This document shows, one piece after another, positions 1 through 8,556 of a stretch of 64,000 nt of DNA; position 1 is the first letter of the stretch, and every line of letters starts with the position of its first letter. This DNA comes from an uncultured Prevotella sp. (GTDB lineage: Bacteria > Bacteroidota > Bacteroidia > Bacteroidales > Bacteroidaceae). The stretch lies in assembly GCA_946186115.1 (NCBI GenBank), contig CAMHLV010000003.1, positions 32,921 through 96,920 of the forward strand. The letters run 5' to 3'. The notes under the pieces were generated by a model, which saw nothing but the letters and a program-made list of their open reading frames with translations, was not told the DNA's origin and did not search any database. The position numbers were made by a program, and so were the translations under genes.

Positions 1-675
1 GACCGCTCGGCCACCCTGCTCGATCTCAGTCCTGGTACCTATTGTCTGGAAATCCGCTCTACCAATGCCGACGGCGAATGGATCGACAATGCGAGGCGCC
101 TCACTATCATTGTGCGCCCCACATTCTGGGAGTCGGTGTGGGGCCGTCTGCTTATGCTGGTGATTATAGTCGCCACGCTGGCCGTCATCATTTACACCAT
201 ACTATACATACGCCGCATAAAGCGCAAGCAGCGCGAAACCTTAGAGGCATATCTCAGTCTGATAGAGTCGGGCGGCAGCAGTCAGCAGTCGTTATCCCCC
301 AGTAGCAGCGCGGCCGAGCACACCCCTCAGCCCTCTGGTCCTAAAGAGCTCGACCCGATACTGCAGCGTGTGATGGATTTCATAGAGCGCAACATCTCAA
401 ACAGCGATGCCAGCGTGGGCGACATGGCAGAGGCTGCTGCCCTCAGCCGTAGCGGCCTTCAGCGCAAGTTAAAGCAGTCGATGGGTATCACCCCTCAAGA
501 CCTGCTTCGCGAAGCTCGTATCAAGCATGCCTGCCAACTGTTGCACACTACAGATAAGACAGTATCCGACGTAGCCTACTCTTGCGGATTCAGCGACCCC
601 AAATATTTCAGCCGCTGCTTCAGGCAGAGTACCGGTGTGTCGCCAACAGAATACAAGACGTCTGAACAGCGATAG
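1..675 (+). CDS. Membrane AraC-family sensor-regulator, 3' part only
   Basis: Open from the first base in frame 1, so the 5' end lies outside the window. The visible part starts in the end of a Y_Y_Y-type periplasmic domain (PGTYCLEIRSTNADGEW), followed by one transmembrane helix (about residues 49-70), a basic stretch (RRIKRKQRE), a Ser/Pro-rich linker and a C-terminal AraC/HTH_18 domain ending in ACGFSDP-like CGFSDPKYFSRCFRQ and GVSPTEYK. This is the C-terminal architecture of Bacteroidota hybrid two-component regulators, but no HisKA, HATPase or receiver domain lies between membrane and DNA-binding domain. By family it should sense a sugar in the periplasm and activate a nearby polysaccharide locus; the target is not visible. 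It converges on the next gene with a 27-bp gap. Confidence 0.85.
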   Translation, partial: DRSATLLDLSPGTYCLEIRSTNADGEWIDNARRLTIIVRPTFWESVWGRLLMLVIIVATLAVIIYTILYIRRIKRKQRETLEAYLSLIESGGSSQQSLSPSSSAAEHTPQPSGPKELDPILQRVMDFIERNISNSDASVGDMAEAAALSRSGLQRKLKQSMGITPQDLLREARIKHACQLLHTTDKTVSDVAYSCGFSDPKYFSRCFRQSTGVSPTEYKTSEQR

Positions 676-702
676 TCGTTAAAGTAGGTTAAGTGTAATT
701 TT

Positions 703-2757
703 TTAGGCGCTGAAGCCCACCTGACGGCGTGGCTTCAGCTCGATGGTCTTGGGATTGAACTTCTCGTAGGCACGCTGGATGTCGGTTGCCTCTATGCGCT
801 GATAGACCTCACGGGTGAAAGGATGAGCGGTAGAGGCTAGTCGGTCGGCGAGGGCAGGGATGATGCCGTTGCTCACGTACTGTTCTATCCAGCGGGCATT
901 GCCGAAGTTCTTGTTCTTCTGTGCGACGGTATCGCGGATGGTCTGCAACAGCAGGGCTTCCGCCTCGTCGGTGAGCATATATTCGTCGCGAGCAAGCAGC
1001 GATTGTGCTATCTGCATCAGTTCGTCGGCGGTATAGTCTCTGAAATGGAACTTATATGGGAATCGTCCCACGAGACCGGGGTTCATCGTCATCAGGCGGT
1101 CCATTTCTTCTTTGTAACCGGCAAAGATGACAAGCATGTCGGGATTCTTCTCTGAGAGCGATGTCAGGAGGCTTTCCACGGCACGCCGTCCGTAGTCGTT
1201 GGTGCCTTCGCTGCTGTAGAGCGAGTAGGCTTCATCGATGAAGAGCACGTTGCCCTGTGCCTCCCTGAGCAGGTTCTTGACGTTGTCCTCGGTATCGCCG
1301 ATGAAGCGGCCTACAATGCGGCTTCTGTCGACGCAGATGACTTCGCCTTTCGAGAGCAGTCCCAGCTGGTGGTAGATGCGTCCCAGCATTTTTGCCACTG
1401 TGGTCTTGCCAGTGCCTGGGCTGCCAGTGAAGACGGCATGGAAGACGTCCTTCGTATTGGTGGGCAGTCCCTGTTGGCGACGCTCGGCAAAGATTTTGAC
1501 CTGATGGGCTATGGTGGTAATGCTTTTCTTGATATTGTCGAGTCCCACCATCTGGTTGAGTTCTTGCAGACTTTCCTCATAGCCTGACAGCCGACCGTAG
1601 AGTTGTGTGAAGTCGATGTCGTCGGCCTTAAGTTCGTCTTTGTCAAACGATTGTGCCGTATCGGCCAATCGGCGCAGATAAGCCTTCATCACGTGTTCCT
1701 GATAGAAGCGGTTGATGTCGGCTCTGGTCCAGTTGGCAATGGTTCCGTCGTCGCATCCCTTTCGGACGGCAGCCATGAGCTGCCGTGAAACGTCCTCTGA
1801 AGGATGAAGGTCCCATGCCGTCATTTCGCTGAAGAAGCTGTGTACCATCTCCGTGGGAGTGGGTGGCAGCAGCGTCAGCCGTTTTGATTCGGGAAAGAAT
1901 TCCCTCAGCGAGGGGTACATGTTGAAGAGTGCCTCGACTTCCTGGCAGGTGCCGGAAAGCCAGAGTCCGTAGCGATTGTTGCGTACGGCGTTAGAGAGCT
2001 GTTGGATGATGAGTCGTCCTCCAGTCCCTGTCAGCACTCCCACATGATCAAGACAGATGGTCTTTCCTGCCTCCGTTTCGTTAAGCAGGTTATTAAATCT
2101 GTCCATCGGATTTTGCAGTGTTGCGTCATAGAGTGTCGTGCTGTCGACCAGTTCCAACGATGACTTGGTGTACAGTTCGTCGAAGAAGCAGCGGATGGCA
2201 GGCAGTGGGTTCTCCTTGCCTTTGTTGATAAAGACATAGCCCGACGGCTGCCGTACCGAATCCTTGACGTTGAGGTGCAGGCAGTCGGCCCACAGTCGCA
2301 TGCGATTCGCCTCAATCGTTGCCAGTCGCAGTTCCTTAGTGCCTGGCAATGTGGCCAGCACGCCCCAGGCAGTGTCGTTGGCCAGAAAGGACATTGCGAT
2401 GTCGTCAGGGTCGAAAATGCCATAGGCATTGATGGATTGTATTTCGACATCTTGTTGCTCGTCCACCTGGAACTCCATCACGCCCATGAGTGACTCTGCC
2501 AGCGAGAAATGCAGCTTGTAATGCCCTGCCAGCCAGGGGAAGCGGCTCTGCATTTTGAGCCTGACGGTACCACGCCGCACTTTCGGGGCATTTTCTTCAG
2601 CGTCAGTACACATCAAGAAGTAGTCGTCGGCATAGATACAGCAACGAAAGTCGTGGTCTTTCATACTGTTTCTGTCGGTCTCCATTTTCATGATGAAGTA
2701 CTGTCCTTCGACACTCATTTCCATGGATTTGATCAAAAGATTGTGGTTTTCAATCAT
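703..2757 (-). CDS. Tandem AAA+ ATPase, CbbX/CbxX-like
   Basis: A cytosolic ATPase with a novel N-terminal region, a degenerate AAA-like module and a canonical AAA+ module. Numbered from the upstream Met at 2838, the C-terminal module has Walker A GSPGTGKTT near residue 470, Walker B VLFIDEAYSLY near 531, and the pore/arginine-finger region GLVGRFPYKF, all typical of the CbxX/CfqX (SpoVK-like) family. The middle region (about 245-400) has a Walker-B-like TICLDHVGVL and sensor-like GLWLSGT but no Walker A. I chose the Met at 2757 because the sequence upstream belongs to a repeat-rich leader; the longest frame starts at 2838 (711 aa). The substrate is unknown; family members remodel or activate protein complexes. 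No partner gene is adjacent. Confidence 0.8.
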   Translation of the reverse strand: MIENHNLLIKSMEMSVEGQYFIMKMETDRNSMKDHDFRCCIYADDYFLMCTDAEENAPKVRRGTVRLKMQSRFPWLAGHYKLHFSLAESLMGVMEFQVDEQQDVEIQSINAYGIFDPDDIAMSFLANDTAWGVLATLPGTKELRLATIEANRMRLWADCLHLNVKDSVRQPSGYVFINKGKENPLPAIRCFFDELYTKSSLELVDSTTLYDATLQNPMDRFNNLLNETEAGKTICLDHVGVLTGTGGRLIIQQLSNAVRNNRYGLWLSGTCQEVEALFNMYPSLREFFPESKRLTLLPPTPTEMVHSFFSEMTAWDLHPSEDVSRQLMAAVRKGCDDGTIANWTRADINRFYQEHVMKAYLRRLADTAQSFDKDELKADDIDFTQLYGRLSGYEESLQELNQMVGLDNIKKSITTIAHQVKIFAERRQQGLPTNTKDVFHAVFTGSPGTGKTTVAKMLGRIYHQLGLLSKGEVICVDRSRIVGRFIGDTEDNVKNLLREAQGNVLFIDEAYSLYSSEGTNDYGRRAVESLLTSLSEKNPDMLVIFAGYKEEMDRLMTMNPGLVGRFPYKFHFRDYTADELMQIAQSLLARDEYMLTDEAEALLLQTIRDTVAQKNKNFGNARWIEQYVSNGIIPALADRLASTAHPFTREVYQRIEATDIQRAYEKFNPKTIELKPRRQVGFSA

Positions 2758-3088
2758 AAATGTTGAAATGTCATTTGATAAAACGTTGTGTGTTCTAACG
2801 AATCCGTCGCCCGTTGTTCGCACAACAGGGACGTACAAGAGTTTGTATGCCGAATAGGGGGTGTATCAGTATGTCAAAGAGCGTGCGAGCCGAAGGCAGA
2901 GCCAAGCTTGCTTGAGCTTTGCTGAGGCGAAGCCGGTTTTCGAGCCGAAGGCTCATAGAGCGCGTGAGAGTTCTGGCATTGCCAGAGGGCGCAAGCCTGT
3001 ACACATGGCATTAGGGGCCATGCGTTGGCGTCATTGTCGTTGTAATGCGAAATGCGTTAGATAATCTTTCCTTTCATATTTGGGGCTG
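2758..3088 (-). promoter_or_regulatory. Long structured 5' leader of the AAA+ gene
   Basis: If transcription starts at the -7 motif at 3089-3096, the AAA+ mRNA carries a leader of roughly 325 nt. It is GC-rich compared with other intergenic DNA here and contains small hairpins, for example GAGCC/GGCTC at 2942-2954, which in the minus strand closes on a UUC loop, and a second copy of the GAGCCGAAGGC string near 2887. No known riboswitch class was recognised. Confidence 0.35.
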
Positions 3089-3096
3089 CAAAGATA
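3089..3096 (-). promoter_or_regulatory. Bacteroidota -7 promoter motif upstream of the AAA+ gene
   Basis: CAAAGATA on the plus strand reads TATCTTTG on the minus strand, matching TAnnTTTG. No clear TTTG at -33. Confidence 0.4.
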
Positions 3097-3228
3097 TGAA
3101 TAAATCCTGATATCCGCCAATATTTTTCTGGATAATTTCCGACTTTAACATTTCCACCTTATTATATATACAAGACATTGATGGACAAGGGGAGATAGTA
3201 TGAAGCAAACAGGGATTTAGCTTGTACC

Positions 3229-3345
3229 TAAGGGGAAGTTTGCCTGAGGCGAGCGGGTTCGCAGCGGGCGGGGAAATAATCAGCAGCGCCCGCTGCTAAT
3301 ATCGGCAGCGGGCGGGGAAATTGTCGGCAGCGTTTGCTGCGGACC
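3229..3345. repeat. GC-rich intergenic repeat cluster
   Basis: A 17-bp direct repeat GCAGCGGGCGGGGAAAT occurs at 3261-3277 and 3305-3321. Between and after the copies are inverted repeats: AGCAGCG/CGCTGCT at 3282-3297 and GCAGC/GCTGC at 3327-3340. The rest of the 3097-3405 gap shows no gene. It lies just downstream of upp and could act in its 3' end, but there is no T-tract terminator. Confidence 0.5.
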
Positions 3346-3405
3346 AAGTTTTATACTGAACGGACCAGAGAGTCCCTTAATCTATACGCAGTACGGCGTG
3401 ACAGG

Positions 3406-4092
3406 TTAGCGCTTATCGGCTATTTTGCGGAAGCTCTGTAGCTTTTCGCCGAAGCAGAGATCGCCGCAATCGCCGAATCCCGGTACGATGTACTTCTGAG
3501 GGTTCAGCCCCTGGTCGATAGAGGCGCACCAGAGCGTGGCATCGTCGGGCAGTACCTCCCTCACCACGTCAATGCCCTCCGGAGCAGCTATGACGCAGCA
3601 GACATGCATCTTCTTGGGCTTGCCCGACATGAGCAGTGCCTCGATGGCTGCCGCCATTGAACCGCCGGTGGCCAGCATGGGGTCGGTGATGATGAGCGTC
3701 TTGCCCTTGACGCTGGGCGCAGCGATGTAGTCGGCATGGATGCCTACCTCGGTATGCTCGCGGTTGATGTACATGCGGAAAGCAGAGACAAAGGCATTGT
3801 CGGCACGGTCGAAGATGTCGAGGAAGCCTTGGTGGAACGGCAGGCCGGCACGCAGCACGGTGCCCAGAATGATGTCGTCCTTCGGCAGTGGAATCTGGAG
3901 CGTGTCAAGGGGTGTCGTCACGGTCTTGGGCTTATACTCCAGTCGTTTTGACACCTCGTAGGCCATCAGTTGCCCGATGCGCTCGACGTTGTGCCGGAAA
4001 AGGAGTCGGTTCTTCTGCATGCTCTTGTCGCGCAGCTCGTACATGAACTGGTTGATAATGGTGTTCTGTTCTGCGAAATTGATTACTTCCAT
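3406..4092 (-). CDS. upp: Uracil phosphoribosyltransferase
   Basis: Salvages uracil with PRPP to make UMP in the cytosol. The protein (228 aa from Met at 4092, MEVINFAEQ) has the PRPP-binding loop LIITDPMLATGGSMAAAI, the uracil-site region AAPEGIDVV and the C-terminal PGFGDCGDLCFG. The open frame extends upstream to 4191, but that segment contains the putative promoter at 4137-4144, so the start at 4092 is preferred. It is downstream of pnp in the same orientation but separated by a strong terminator, so it is probably its own transcription unit. Confidence 0.95.
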   Translation of the reverse strand: MEVINFAEQNTIINQFMYELRDKSMQKNRLLFRHNVERIGQLMAYEVSKRLEYKPKTVTTPLDTLQIPLPKDDIILGTVLRAGLPFHQGFLDIFDRADNAFVSAFRMYINREHTEVGIHADYIAAPSVKGKTLIITDPMLATGGSMAAAIEALLMSGKPKKMHVCCVIAAPEGIDVVREVLPDDATLWCASIDQGLNPQKYIVPGFGDCGDLCFGEKLQSFRKIADKR

Positions 4093-4136
4093 AGTATGAC
4101 AGGTTTTTAGGGGGTGATGCTTATTGTTTAACAGCA

Positions 4137-4144
4137 CAAAGGTA
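4137..4144 (-). promoter_or_regulatory. -7 promoter motif for upp
   Basis: CAAAGGTA on plus is TACCTTTG on minus, 45 bp upstream of the chosen upp start. Confidence 0.55.
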
Positions 4145-4210
4145 CACAATTTTTTGGAAAATGAAACATTTTCCTGTATTTTTCTTATCAATTCTAATAC
4201 TCAATAGAAC

Positions 4211-4251
4211 AAAAAATCCCGATAAACATTTGGCGTTTATCGGGATTTTTT
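4211..4251 (-). terminator. Rho-independent terminator after pnp
   Basis: A 16-bp perfect inverted repeat, AAAAATCCCGATAAAC (4212-4227) and its complement (4235-4250) with a 7-nt loop. The A/T ends give a U-tract in either direction, so it may be bidirectional. It begins 11 bp past the pnp stop codon. Confidence 0.9.
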
Positions 4252-4261
4252 AATCTGTAGC

Positions 4262-6613
4262 TTAGAAGTCAAGCTTGTCAAGCTCGTCGGTGAAATCCTT
4301 CGGCTCGCGGTTCGGCTCGTGATACTCCTCGTTACGCTCAGGACGGGGGCGGTCGCCGCGCTCAGGACGGGGACGGCGCTCACCACGCTCGGGACGGTCG
4401 CCGCGCTCAGGACGGGGACGACGCTCGCCGCGCTCAGGACGGTCGCCACGCTCACGGCGGGCAGGACGCTCCTGATAGCCCTCGGGCTTCTCGATGAGCA
4501 CACGGTGCGACAGTTTGAACTTACCAGTCTTCGGGTCAATCTCCAGCAGCTTCACCTTGATCTTGTCACCTTCCTTGATGCCAGCCTCCTCGACGGTCTC
4601 CAAGCGCTTCCAGTCAATCTCGGAGATGTGGAGCAGACCGTCCTTGCCAGGCATGAACTCTACGAAGCAGCCGTAAGGCATGACGCTACGGACAGTCCCC
4701 TCGTAGACCTCGCCGACTTCGGGAATGGCCACGATGGCACGAATCTTGGCGATAGCGGAGTCAATAGAATCCTTGTTGGGACCGCTGACCTGAATCTTGC
4801 CAACACCGTCTTCCTCGTCAATGGTAATGGTGGCACCAGTGTCCTCCTGCATCTGCTGGATGATCTTTCCGCCCGGGCCAATGACAGCACCAATGAACTC
4901 CTTCGGAATCTCGAAGGCCTCGATGCGGGGAACCCAAGGCTTCAGCTCGGGACGCGGCTCAGCGATGGTATCGGTGATGCAGTTCAGGATGTGCTCACGG
5001 CCAGCCTTGGCCTGCATGAGGGCCTTCTCAAGGATGTCGAACGACAGACCGTCGCACTTGATATCCATCTGGGTGGCTGTCAGACCGTCGCGTGTACCGG
5101 TGGTCTTGAAGTCCATATCGCCCAGGTGGTCCTCGTCACCGAGGATGTCGCTGAGGACAGCGTATTTGTCTTCTCCGGGGTTCTTAATCAGACCCATGGC
5201 AATACCCGATACGGGCTTTTTCATGGGAACACCAGCGTCCATCAGGGCCAGCGTGCCGGCGCAGACGGTAGCCATTGACGAAGAACCGTTGGACTCCATA
5301 ATCTGGCTCACCACACGAACGGTGTAGGGGAAGTCAGCGGGAATCATATCCTTCAGACCGCGCCATGCCAGATGACCATGACCAATCTCACGACGGCCTA
5401 CGCCGCGCTGGACCTTGGCCTCACCAGTACAGAACGGGGGAAAGTTATAGTGCAGTAGGAAGCGCTGATAGCTCTTGTCGAGCACATCGTCAACCAGCTT
5501 CTCGTCAAGCTTGGTACCCAGGGTAACGGTGGTCAGCGACTGGGTCTCACCACGGGTGAAGATAGAGCTTCCGTGAGGCATGGGCAGGGGAGAAACCTCG
5601 CACCAGATGGGGCGGATGTCAGTAGTCTTACGACCGTCGAGACGGATGCCCTCGTCCAGGATGCAACGGCGCATGGCGTCGCGCTCTACGTCGTGGTAGT
5701 AGCGGTCCATCATGGCGTACTTCTCTTCCAACTCGTCCTCAGTGAGGTCGCTGTGGGCAGCAGCATACTGCTCCTTGAAGTCAGCCAGAATCTTTTCGAA
5801 GGCCTCGGCACGGGCCTGCTTCTCGAGTGCCTGCTTGGTGACGTCGTAGGCGGGCTGATACAGCTCCTTGTTCATCTGCTCGCGCAGATCCTCGTCGTTC
5901 ACCTCGTGGTCGTACTCGCGCTTAACGTCCTTGCCCAGTTCCTTGCTCAGCTCAGCCTGCAGCTCGCACATGGGCTTGATGGCATCCATGGCAGCCTTCA
6001 GGGCGCCCAGCAGGTCCTGCTCGGAAACTTCCTTCATCTCGCCTTCCACCATCATGATGTTCTCAGCAGAGGCACCGACCATGATGTCCATGTCGGCCTG
6101 CTTCATCTGCTCGAAGGTGGGGTCGATAACATATTCACCATTGATACGAGCCACGCGAACCTCAGAGATGGGGCACTCGAAGGGGATATCTGAACATGCC
6201 AGTGCTGCCGATGCGGCAAAACCTGCCAAGGCATCGGGCTGATCAACACCATCGGCGCTGAAGAGCATGACATTGACAAAAACTTCTGCGTGATAATTAG
6301 AGGGGAACAAGGGACGGAGCACACGGTCAACCAGACGGCTCGTCAGAATCTCATTGTCAGAGGCCTTACCCTCGCGCTTGGTGAAACCGCCAGGAAAACG
6401 TCCTGCAGCGGCATACTGCTCTCTGTAGTCAACCTGCAGAGGCATGAAATCTGTTCCGGGAACTGCATCTTTTGCGGCACAAACAGTAGCCAGCAGCACG
6501 GTGTTGTTCATGCGGAGCATTACACTGCCGTCGGCCTGCTTTGCCACTTTCCCGGTTTCAATTGTGATGGTTCTTCCATCAGGCAACTGAATCGTCTTTG
6601 TAATTACGTTCAT
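4262..6613 (-). CDS. pnp: Polyribonucleotide nucleotidyltransferase (PNPase)
   Basis: A phosphorolytic 3'-5' exoribonuclease in RNA turnover, 783 aa from Met at 6613 ([14 protein letters not shown]). Order: first RNase PH domain, helical linker, second RNase PH domain ([27 protein letters not shown]), KH domain ([12 protein letters not shown]) and S1 domain ([21 protein letters not shown]). After S1 comes an unusual tail of about 70 residues made of Arg/Glu/Pro/Gly iterations ([12 protein letters not shown]) and an acidic end (DELDKLDF); the DNA under it (about 4335-4465) is correspondingly repetitive. The tail resembles RNA- or protein-binding extensions of RNases elsewhere; that role is inferred. 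The open frame extends to 6658, but the Met at 6613 fits the family start. Confidence 0.96.
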   Translation of the reverse strand: MNVITKTIQLPDGRTITIETGKVAKQADGSVMLRMNNTVLLATVCAAKDAVPGTDFMPLQVDYREQYAAAGRFPGGFTKREGKASDNEILTSRLVDRVLRPLFPSNYHAEVFVNVMLFSADGVDQPDALAGFAASAALACSDIPFECPISEVRVARINGEYVIDPTFEQMKQADMDIMVGASAENIMMVEGEMKEVSEQDLLGALKAAMDAIKPMCELQAELSKELGKDVKREYDHEVNDEDLREQMNKELYQPAYDVTKQALEKQARAEAFEKILADFKEQYAAAHSDLTEDELEEKYAMMDRYYHDVERDAMRRCILDEGIRLDGRKTTDIRPIWCEVSPLPMPHGSSIFTRGETQSLTTVTLGTKLDEKLVDDVLDKSYQRFLLHYNFPPFCTGEAKVQRGVGRREIGHGHLAWRGLKDMIPADFPYTVRVVSQIMESNGSSSMATVCAGTLALMDAGVPMKKPVSGIAMGLIKNPGEDKYAVLSDILGDEDHLGDMDFKTTGTRDGLTATQMDIKCDGLSFDILEKALMQAKAGREHILNCITDTIAEPRPELKPWVPRIEAFEIPKEFIGAVIGPGGKIIQQMQEDTGATITIDEEDGVGKIQVSGPNKDSIDSAIAKIRAIVAIPEVGEVYEGTVRSVMPYGCFVEFMPGKDGLLHISEIDWKRLETVEEAGIKEGDKIKVKLLEIDPKTGKFKLSHRVLIEKPEGYQERPARRERGDRPERGERRPRPERGDRPERGERRPRPERGDRPRPERNEEYHEPNREPKDFTDELDKLDF
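4335..4465. repeat. Repeats encoding the Arg-rich tail of PNPase
   Basis: Imperfect in-frame iterations of GCGCTCAGGACGGGGACG-like units encode alternating [19 protein letters not shown] segments. Confidence 0.7.
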
Positions 6614-6695
6614 CTTGATTAAAACATCTAAAAAATAAAAAATAGGATGCAAATTCAATACCTACTTTCGCAGAAGGCAGTGACATTTGCGGCTG

Positions 6696-6703
6696 CAAAG
6701 GTA
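6696..6703 (-). promoter_or_regulatory. -7 promoter motif for pnp
   Basis: CAAAGGTA on plus (TACCTTTG on minus), 83 bp upstream of the pnp start. Confidence 0.55.
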
Positions 6704-6785
6704 CACATTAATATAAAAAGAAACGAAAAAGGCCCTATTTATTATTGTTTTTTAGGAATTATGACAAGTTTTGTGTTTTTTTTCG

Positions 6786-6793
6786 TACTTTTG
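6786..6793 (+). promoter_or_regulatory. -7 promoter motif for the DUF2851-thioesterase-dprA operon
   Basis: TACTTTTG matches TAnnTTTG and lies 35 bp before the chosen start. It falls inside the longest open frame, arguing against a start at 6745. Confidence 0.5.
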
Positions 6794-6828
6794 CCAATGA
6801 AATTACAATAATCGCATTCATTATCAGT

Positions 6829-8130
6829 ATGGAGCAGCTGCTGCACTATTGTTGGAAACACAGGATGTGGCCCGCTGAAGGTCTTCAGACCACCGACGGG
6901 CGTATCGTTGAGGTTATCGACCCGGGATTGCATAACCGCAATAGCGGACCGGATTTCTTCAATGCCAAGGTGAAGATTGGGGGTACTCAATGGGTGGGCA
7001 ACGTAGAGATTCACGACCGATCGTCGCATTGGTATCAGCATGGGCACGACCGTGATGCCAATTACAACAACGTAGTGCTGCACGTGGTAGGCGAGGCTGA
7101 CCGCGACGTACAGACGTCGGAAGGACATTTTGTGCCTCAAATGTGTCTGAAAGTGCCCCAGACGGTCATAGAGAACTATGAGGAGTTGCTACGTACCGAC
7201 AGCTATCCTCCATGTTACCGGATTATTCCTAATCTCACACGCCTCACCGTTCACTCATGGATGGCTGCACTACAGACCGAACGACTGGAGCAGAAGACGA
7301 TTGCCATAAGTCAGCGTGCCCAGCAGGCCAACGGTTCTTGGGAGCAGGCTTTCTTCATCACACTGGCCAGAAACTATGGTTTCGGCATCAATGGCGATGC
7401 CTTCGAAGAGTGGGCGCGCCACATACCATTGCAGGCTGTGGGCAAACACCGCGACGACTTGTTCCAGATAGAGGCTATTTTCTTTGGTCAGGCAGGGCTG
7501 CTGGAACTTGAAGCCGTTCCAGAGCGCTATCAGCAGGCAGCACTCAATGAGGGCTATTTTGCTCGTCTGCGTAATGAGTATAAGTATCTTTCACATAAGT
7601 TCTCGCTACAGCCCATGGACTGGCATCGCTGGCGTTTTCTGCGGCTGAGGCCTCAGAATTTCCCACATATCAGGCTGGCTCAACTGGCCAACCTCTACTA
7701 CCAGCGGCGTGCCGGACTATCACAACTAATAGACTGTCGAGATATGGGCAGTATGGCCGACTGCCTGCGTACCCAGGTGACTCCATACTGGGAGACACAC
7801 TATACTTTCGGCTCAGAGAGTGTGCGCAATGCCAAGCATCTGTCGCCAAACTCGATCAGTCTGCTCATTATTAATACCTGTGTGCCTATGCTCTTTGCCT
7901 ATGGGAGGCATACACTGCGCGAAGAGCTCTGCGACCGTGCCTTCGACTTCCTTGAGCAGCTCAAAGCAGAGAAAAATCATATCATACGTATGTGGCAGGA
8001 GTGCGGACTGCAAGTGCAGACTGCCGGCGACTCACAAGCACTCATACAACTGAAACGTGAATACTGTGACCGACGCGACTGTCTGCGCTGTCGTATCGGC
8101 TATGAATACCTAAAGAAAATTGAAAATTGA
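6829..8130 (+). CDS. DUF2851 family protein
   Basis: A 433-residue cytosolic protein of the Bacteroidota-typical DUF2851 family, function unknown. Family hallmarks: N-terminal MEQLLHYCWKHRMW, then DPGLHNRNSGPDFFNAK and VGNVEIHDRSSHWYQHGHD, a charged cluster reminiscent of nuclease-like active sites (my inference). The C-terminus has a Cys group (CDRRDCLRCRIG). The upstream in-frame Met at 6745 is rejected because a promoter motif sits between it and 6829. It is first of three genes; the thioesterase follows by 18 bp and dprA overlaps that by 4 bp. The link with dprA hints at DNA metabolism, but this is weak. Confidence 0.85.
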   Translation: MEQLLHYCWKHRMWPAEGLQTTDGRIVEVIDPGLHNRNSGPDFFNAKVKIGGTQWVGNVEIHDRSSHWYQHGHDRDANYNNVVLHVVGEADRDVQTSEGHFVPQMCLKVPQTVIENYEELLRTDSYPPCYRIIPNLTRLTVHSWMAALQTERLEQKTIAISQRAQQANGSWEQAFFITLARNYGFGINGDAFEEWARHIPLQAVGKHRDDLFQIEAIFFGQAGLLELEAVPERYQQAALNEGYFARLRNEYKYLSHKFSLQPMDWHRWRFLRLRPQNFPHIRLAQLANLYYQRRAGLSQLIDCRDMGSMADCLRTQVTPYWETHYTFGSESVRNAKHLSPNSISLLIINTCVPMLFAYGRHTLREELCDRAFDFLEQLKAEKNHIIRMWQECGLQVQTAGDSQALIQLKREYCDRRDCLRCRIGYEYLKKIEN

Positions 8131-8148
8131 GAATTGAAATAAGACACT

Positions 8149-8556
8149 ATGAAGAACGACAAATACGCCTTTGAAACCCGTATGGAGGTTCGCGACTACG
8201 AGTGCGACATTGAGGGTATCGTCAACAATGCCAACTATCTGCACTATATTGAGCATACGCGTCATCTCTTTCTCAGGCATTGTGGACTGAGTTTTGCCGA
8301 AATGCACCAGAAAGGCGTCGATGCCGTGGTGGCTCGTATGAATCTGCAGTATAAGTCGCCACTGAGATGTGACGATGAATTCATGTCGTGTCTGTGGATA
8401 GAGAAGCAGGGACTGAAATACGTCTTCCATCATGACATATTCCGTGCCGACAGTGATGAGCTGTGCTTCAGAGCCGACGTAGTGTTAGTATGTATTGTAA
8501 ACGGCCGCTTAGGCGACAGTGAGGAATATAACCAAGCTTTTGCACCATACCTATGA
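8149..8556 (+). CDS. Acyl-CoA thioesterase, 4HBT (YbgC/FadM-like) family
   Basis: A 135-residue hotdog-fold protein predicted to hydrolyse acyl-CoA thioesters. The 4-hydroxybenzoyl-CoA thioesterase signature is clear: RDYECDIEGIVNNANYLHY, with the catalytic Asp (DIEGIVNNA) and the following helix EHTRH. The length is normal for single-domain members. Its last codons overlap the start of dprA (ATGA, 8553-8556), so the two are probably translationally coupled. The substrate cannot be read from sequence. Confidence 0.9.
   Translation: MKNDKYAFETRMEVRDYECDIEGIVNNANYLHYIEHTRHLFLRHCGLSFAEMHQKGVDAVVARMNLQYKSPLRCDDEFMSCLWIEKQGLKYVFHHDIFRADSDELCFRADVVLVCIVNGRLGDSEEYNQAFAPYL

Noticed and set aside
2795..3004. 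69-codon minus-strand frame upstream of the AAA+ gene
   Set aside because: Lies in the repeat-rich leader, overlaps the gene's N-terminal codons, and has no recognisable domain.
4319..5278. 319-codon plus-strand frame opposite pnp
   Set aside because: Antisense shadow of pnp; low-complexity Leu/Thr/Ala-rich peptide with no domain.
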